Shown here: one piece after another, positions 24,701 through 30,700 of the stretch | How the letters are laid out: every line of letters begins with the position of its first letter | How positions within the stretch are numbered: the stretch's first letter is position 1 | Assembly: GCA_032622095.1 (NCBI GenBank) | Contig: CP136064.1 | Location: 214,908,205-214,972,204, forward strand | DNA length: 64,000 bases | Direction: 5' to 3' | From: Siphonodentalium dalli | Taxonomy: Eukaryota > Mollusca > Scaphopoda > Gadilida > Siphonodentaliidae | Notes under the pieces: generated by a model | What the model was told of the DNA's origin: nothing | What the model saw: only the letters and a program-made list of their open reading frames with translations | Database searches by the model: none | Translations under genes and position numbers: made by a program

Positions 24701-27700
24701 GCTAGATCAGCCCACACTACCACAGCTGTCTGGTCGTCATCGTTGTCATCATCATCATCATCATGCAATAAGTTGACAAAATTTTTGGACAAAAATAAGA
24801 AGATGGTTTATTTAGCTTTTTATGTCATGTTTTTAATTTGTTTTTGCTTAAAGGCCCACTTAATTTTCGAACCACCAGATCACATTATATATAACATATT
24901 CCATATTATATACCATTTGAAAGAGGAAGCTCCAACTCATTGTATTATCAACTGATCCGGTCGAATAAACTGGGAACATTGTTTTTGTCGAGGTACTGAG
25001 GTGTGTTCTGTGATTAATTTTGAACCAGACTACTATAAAGTCTATTATTCTCAATGGAAGGGGAATAACTCTATCTCTTTGTTTGAATTCTGATGCATTC
25101 TGGGTTAACAAGGGGGGGGGGGGAGTCTTGGAATTAATCTGAGAACCTCTATCACTTGGTGGACACTCCCAGGGCACAGCTGTTCCGTATTCTGGTGGAA
25201 TATATATTTTTTTGGTTCCTCTTCCAAATGGTATATAATATGGGATATATGTTGTGTATAATGTAATCGTGTCATTCGAAAATTAAGTGGGCCTTTAAGT
25301 TCAATCAATATGATGGATTTTGAATGAGCCACATGTCCATGTGTGCAAATAATTGTGAAAATTTGTAATTCTGAATATTTTTTTATATTTTTTTTCAGCT
25401 GAAGTCCAAGCCGAGATCGAGCGGATATTTGAATTAGCTAGATCCATGCAACTGGTCGTATTAGATTGCGACACAATAAACCACCCTTCTCAGTTATCCA
25501 AGACATCTCTCGCACCCATCGTAGTTTATCTAAAAATAGCTTCTCCGAAAGTAAGTGTACATAGCCGTCTTGTGAGAGGATTCGCAACGACTAATTGTTT
25601 CATGTGATGTTTTTGAAACTGTAGAATAATCAGTGATCTCTATTCCATTCAATAAATGGTAGCATGATTTATGGGTTCATAACTCTTATTTTGTTATACC
25701 CCCACTCTCAAAGAGAATGTGGGTATATTGGATTGACCTCGTCTGTCCGTCCGACATTCATCCATCTGTTTTTCCATCTGTCCATCTGGGCAGATATCTC
25801 AAACACCGGTTGTCAGATCTGAATGAAATTTGGTATGGATGTTCACTACTATGAGGGCATTCAATGGAGTGTTCAATCGTTTTTTCCAGATTTTCCGTTC
25901 TACTAGAGTTATTAATCTTTGTTTATCTGGAAATGTTTTTTTTTTTTTTATCTGTCCGAGCAGATATCTCCACTACCGGTTGACGAATCTCGATGAAATT
26001 TGGTATGGATGTTCACTACTATGAGGGCATTCAATGGAGTGTTCAATCGTTTTTTCCAGATTTTCCGTTCTACTAGAGTTATTAATCTTTCTTTAGGCCA
26101 ATAAAATAAAATTCCCGTGTTCTCAAGCACCGCCCGCGTCTCGAAAATGTTGCCGCATCAAATTTTTTTATTTTCCCGGTACAATATATTTATGCACCGG
26201 TTACTTGTCTATCCGATAATTTCATTCACCTCAGGTTTCATTTCATAATAAATACACCCTTTCACTTAAGATATCAAAGTATAAATGAAGCAGGGACCAG
26301 CCCAGACTATATTTTAAGGGTAAAGGCAGTTCTCCCTGCCACAAAAATAAGGCAAAGTTGGTGTTACAAAGTTTAAATTGATATCGACGCTATACCACGA
26401 AAATAGGAGAGCTGTAATGTGTAAATTAAAATTATGAAATAATGGTTCAGATATGGAGTCTTTGTGTTCACATCATCACCTTGATAACTATGAATAACAC
26501 CCAAACACAAGTGAGAGAATGGCAGCATTTAATAGCATCGTTTTGGTAGAATGGCAGCAATTATTTTCGTTTTTTTTTTTATCAACGGTTGTTTAAAAAT
26601 GCCAACAATAACCAAAACGAAACGAAATCCTAAAAGCGCACGCTCATTTATACCGCTCGAAGTCCGGTTCAGATTTGAATATGCTGCACAATTGAATTTG
26701 TCTTCAAAAGATCTTTTACCAAACACAGGGAGTGGTGAACTGACACATTTTGAGATGTATATAAGTTGTAATCTTCATTGTAAGTTGTGATAATCTCAAC
26801 TGTCAGTCTCACAGTTGAAGACACCTAACATTGTTTTCACAGCTGTCAGCAAGCAAGACTCAGGTGTGATATATGTTTCCAGTTTGGATCAATAAATGTG
26901 TTAATTGTTTTGATAACACACTATCAATGGACAACTGTGTGAAATCACTGTTGGTAGTGGTAAGACAAGTTAATTAATAGCATGAATATTTGTGGGGGGG
27001 GGGGGGGGGGGCATAGTGGTGGAGGAAAGACCATGCATGGGTTAACTTAGAATTGTAAATGACACCATTGAATGTAAAATTCACAGACCCCAGTGATGGT
27101 CAGTGGTGACCTTTTATTAGTAGGCTATTTAATGAGCTATAAACCTGACTATTAACAAAGAAAATGAGGCTGAGCCATAACTGAAAGTGGTACATGTGTA
27201 AAAGAACACTACATAATACATGTATACAAATAAACAAGATGAATGGAAATATATCATGGATTCATATAAAATTACATATTTAAATATGTCATTTTGGGGT
27301 ATCTTTTTGAGATTTATAAAAAAAAACAACAAAAAAAACAGCCTCCCTGCCTCGTCTGATATTTTATGGAAAATTGCCTGAGAACACGGGTATTTTTTTT
27401 TAATGGCCATATCTGGAAATGTTTGTTTTTTTTATCTGTCCGAGCAGATATCTCCACTACCGGTTGACGAATCTCGATGAAATTTGGTATGGATGTTCAC
27501 TACTATGAGGGCAATCAATTGAGTATTCAATCGTTGTTTTTTTTCCATTCTAGAGTTATTTATCTTTGTATATATGAACATTTTTTTTTCCCTGTCCGAG
27601 CAGATATCTCAATTACATTTGCCACCGTGGTGGTATGCCAGCATCACCGTGGCAACCTCTTGTTGATACTTTATTTGCTCACTCATACCCTATTAACTAG

Positions 27701-30700
27701 AAGAGTAATTATTCTATCTTTCAAATACCGACAGAATTCCTGGCAACTCAATCTGATCAAGATATTTCAAGTGAATTTACCAATTTTGTTAACTGTGATG
27801 TCATGCAAATATAATTTGACGCTCATATGCAAATTTAATTTGACGCTCATATACTAAGATAAGTTGTGTACCCTATCATCTGACCTTCTCTATCCTATTT
27901 ATAGACCAAGTGCTGATATCAGTGTGTTAACAATTACTTTAGTCCATGAACCACTAACGTGTTCTGAAACAGTGTGCATAACTAATAATCTTGCTCATAA
28001 TAGTCATTTTATTTGATACGTTATTAAAGTTGACAATACAAGTCATCATTCACATATATATAAGGTACATGCAATGACTCGTGTCAAAATCATTTCCATA
28101 TGCCAATTGTTGATTAATTCAATTTGAATTAAAGGACAAAACATTTACATATTTTCATTGTTGAGATGTTGTTATTTCTGGAATGTTGAAATTCATTTGG
28201 TTAAATTTTTAGCAGTATTAATTTATTTGTGGATTCTTCCAGAAAATACAGTACATGAGTACTGAATACTAGTTCTTGTTCAGATAATCAGCTTAACAAA
28301 CAACCATATGTCTGTTGTTTGATGAACTTATTATCTGAACATTTCCCACCAATGAAAAGGATTCTTTCGGCACTTTCTATTATGTATCGTCTGCTTTTAT
28401 TTCCTGAAGATCTCTACAGATGAATAATAGACCATTCCAATGTACACTTTTATAACTAAGTAGGAAATTCCATTTAGTATAAAAGGATTCAACACTGAAA
28501 TACGTGTATAGTATGCCTTTAAACTAATGATTAATTTTACTCTTCCTTCATTTTGCAGGTATTACAGCGGCTGATCAAATCTCGAGGGAAGTCACAGAGT
28601 AAAAACATGAATGTTCAGACAGTTGCTGCTGAAAAACTCTCTCAGTGCAGTCCAGTGAGTGTCAGCTGCTGATAATCAGTACAGTAATGCCCTAAGTAAT
28701 CGTCTCCTTAACCACAGCAGAATTATGGGTAACTTTTCAGGATTTAGTCGGAAATATGGCTTGTTGCCATTCATCGGAAAGCTCTCAGGGAGAGCTTTCC
28801 GATGAATGCCAACAAGCTATATTTCCGACTAAATCCTGAAAGTTACCCATAATTCTGCTGTGGTTAAGGAGTCGATTACTTAGGGCATTACTGTAGCTCT
28901 GTCTTAAAGGGTCCCGATTATTTCTATACAGAGTCAATGTTATTGACTATTGTTATCATGAAATAAGACCAAAAAATATGTATATATTCCAACAAGATAC
29001 CGACCAGCTGTGGCCTAGGTGTGTCCACCAAGTGATAGAGATTATCTGATCCACCCACACGACTCACCCTTATTTACCCAAAATGTATCAAATTTAAAAA
29101 CTAGGAGATAGAGTTAATCCCCAAGCATCGAGAATAATAAACTGGCAGTACAGTCCAGATCAAAATTAAGCACAGAACACACGTCGGTACCTTGACAAAC
29201 ACAACATGTTCACAGTTTATTCTACTGGATAATTTGATAAATCAATTTTTTGGAGCTTCCTCTTTCAAATAAGGTATAATATAGAATAGGTTGTATTTAA
29301 TGTGATCTGGAGATTCGAACATGAAGTAGGCCTTTAATTATATTACAGGGAAACAATCATTAACCCTTTCAGTGCCAAGTCCGATTTTTGTATCAACCCA
29401 TATTTCCTTGATCATTTTTCAAATTTATTGATTATAATAATGTGATACATTGATGGAAAGAGCTCTTAGAGCTCTTTCCATCAATGTATCACATTATTAT
29501 AATCAATAAATTTGAAAAATGATCAAGGAAATATGGTTTGATACAAAAATCGGACTTGGCACTGAAAGTGTTAAAGTGATTATTAACACTCCGTGCACTG
29601 GATATTATTGGTTTGATATATCAACTTTGTTTAGTTTATATAATAGATCTTCAAAAAAAAGTTCAAGCAAACTGTCTACGCTCATAACTTATTATTTTAT
29701 TTGTACATAAAACTTATCTCGAAAATGAGCTTTACATAAACAACTTATACGCCGAATGTCGACCCATCATTCCTGGTGTGGAGACAAAACGTAATTGAAC
29801 TGATTGTCACTTGGATCAGCGACCAATCAGAAGCATGGAACTGACCCTGTTTCATCGCAGAGTTAATATATGGGTGGGGCAATATACAGTGATACTCTAA
29901 GTAATCGACTCAGTGAGAGCTTTCCGATGAATGGCAACAAGCCATATTTCCGACTAAATCCTGAAAAGTTACCCATAATTCTGCTGTGGTTAAGGAGTCG
30001 ATTACTTAGAGCATTACTGTATTTTATCTGATCTATGCTCTGTTAATAGCGTATGTATTATATGAAGGTAAATAAGAACATAATATCACTTTAAAAAAGT
30101 AGGTCTGGCTTGTGGGTCCAAATGAGTATTATACATCGCTGGTCTGAAACACTTCCCATATTTACTTATTCTGGTCAATGTTTTTTCAAGTGATTTGGAA
30201 CATTCCACTGGGGGTGATGAACAAATGATAATATAAAATTGTTTATTTAGTTTGAATAATTTTGATATCCAAATTGGTAGCATTCAACTTTATTCTTATG
30301 CATAAATGATATGTAGTGACTCTCATTGAGAAAACTATTGCCATTTGTTTAGCAGTGAAAATTTGTCCCAAATTTATGATTAAGTGTTTGCAATTGTGCG
30401 TTAAACAGATGTTCTATTTTCTGAAATGGTACAATCGGATTGGCTGGAATTTTTCACTGAGCATTTTCCGATGAATGGCAACAAGCCAACAAGCCATATT
30501 TCCAATTAAATCCTGAAAAATTACCCATAATTCTGATGTGGTTAAGGAGTCGATTATTTAGGGCATTACTGTAGTTGGACCTTTGTTTTTTATGCATTGT
30601 TTGAGTAATTTTGAGTACATTTTCGTGTTTCACATCTCTTGCAGGAAATGTTCGATGTGATGCTGGATGAGAATCAATTGGAAGATGCATGTGAACATCT

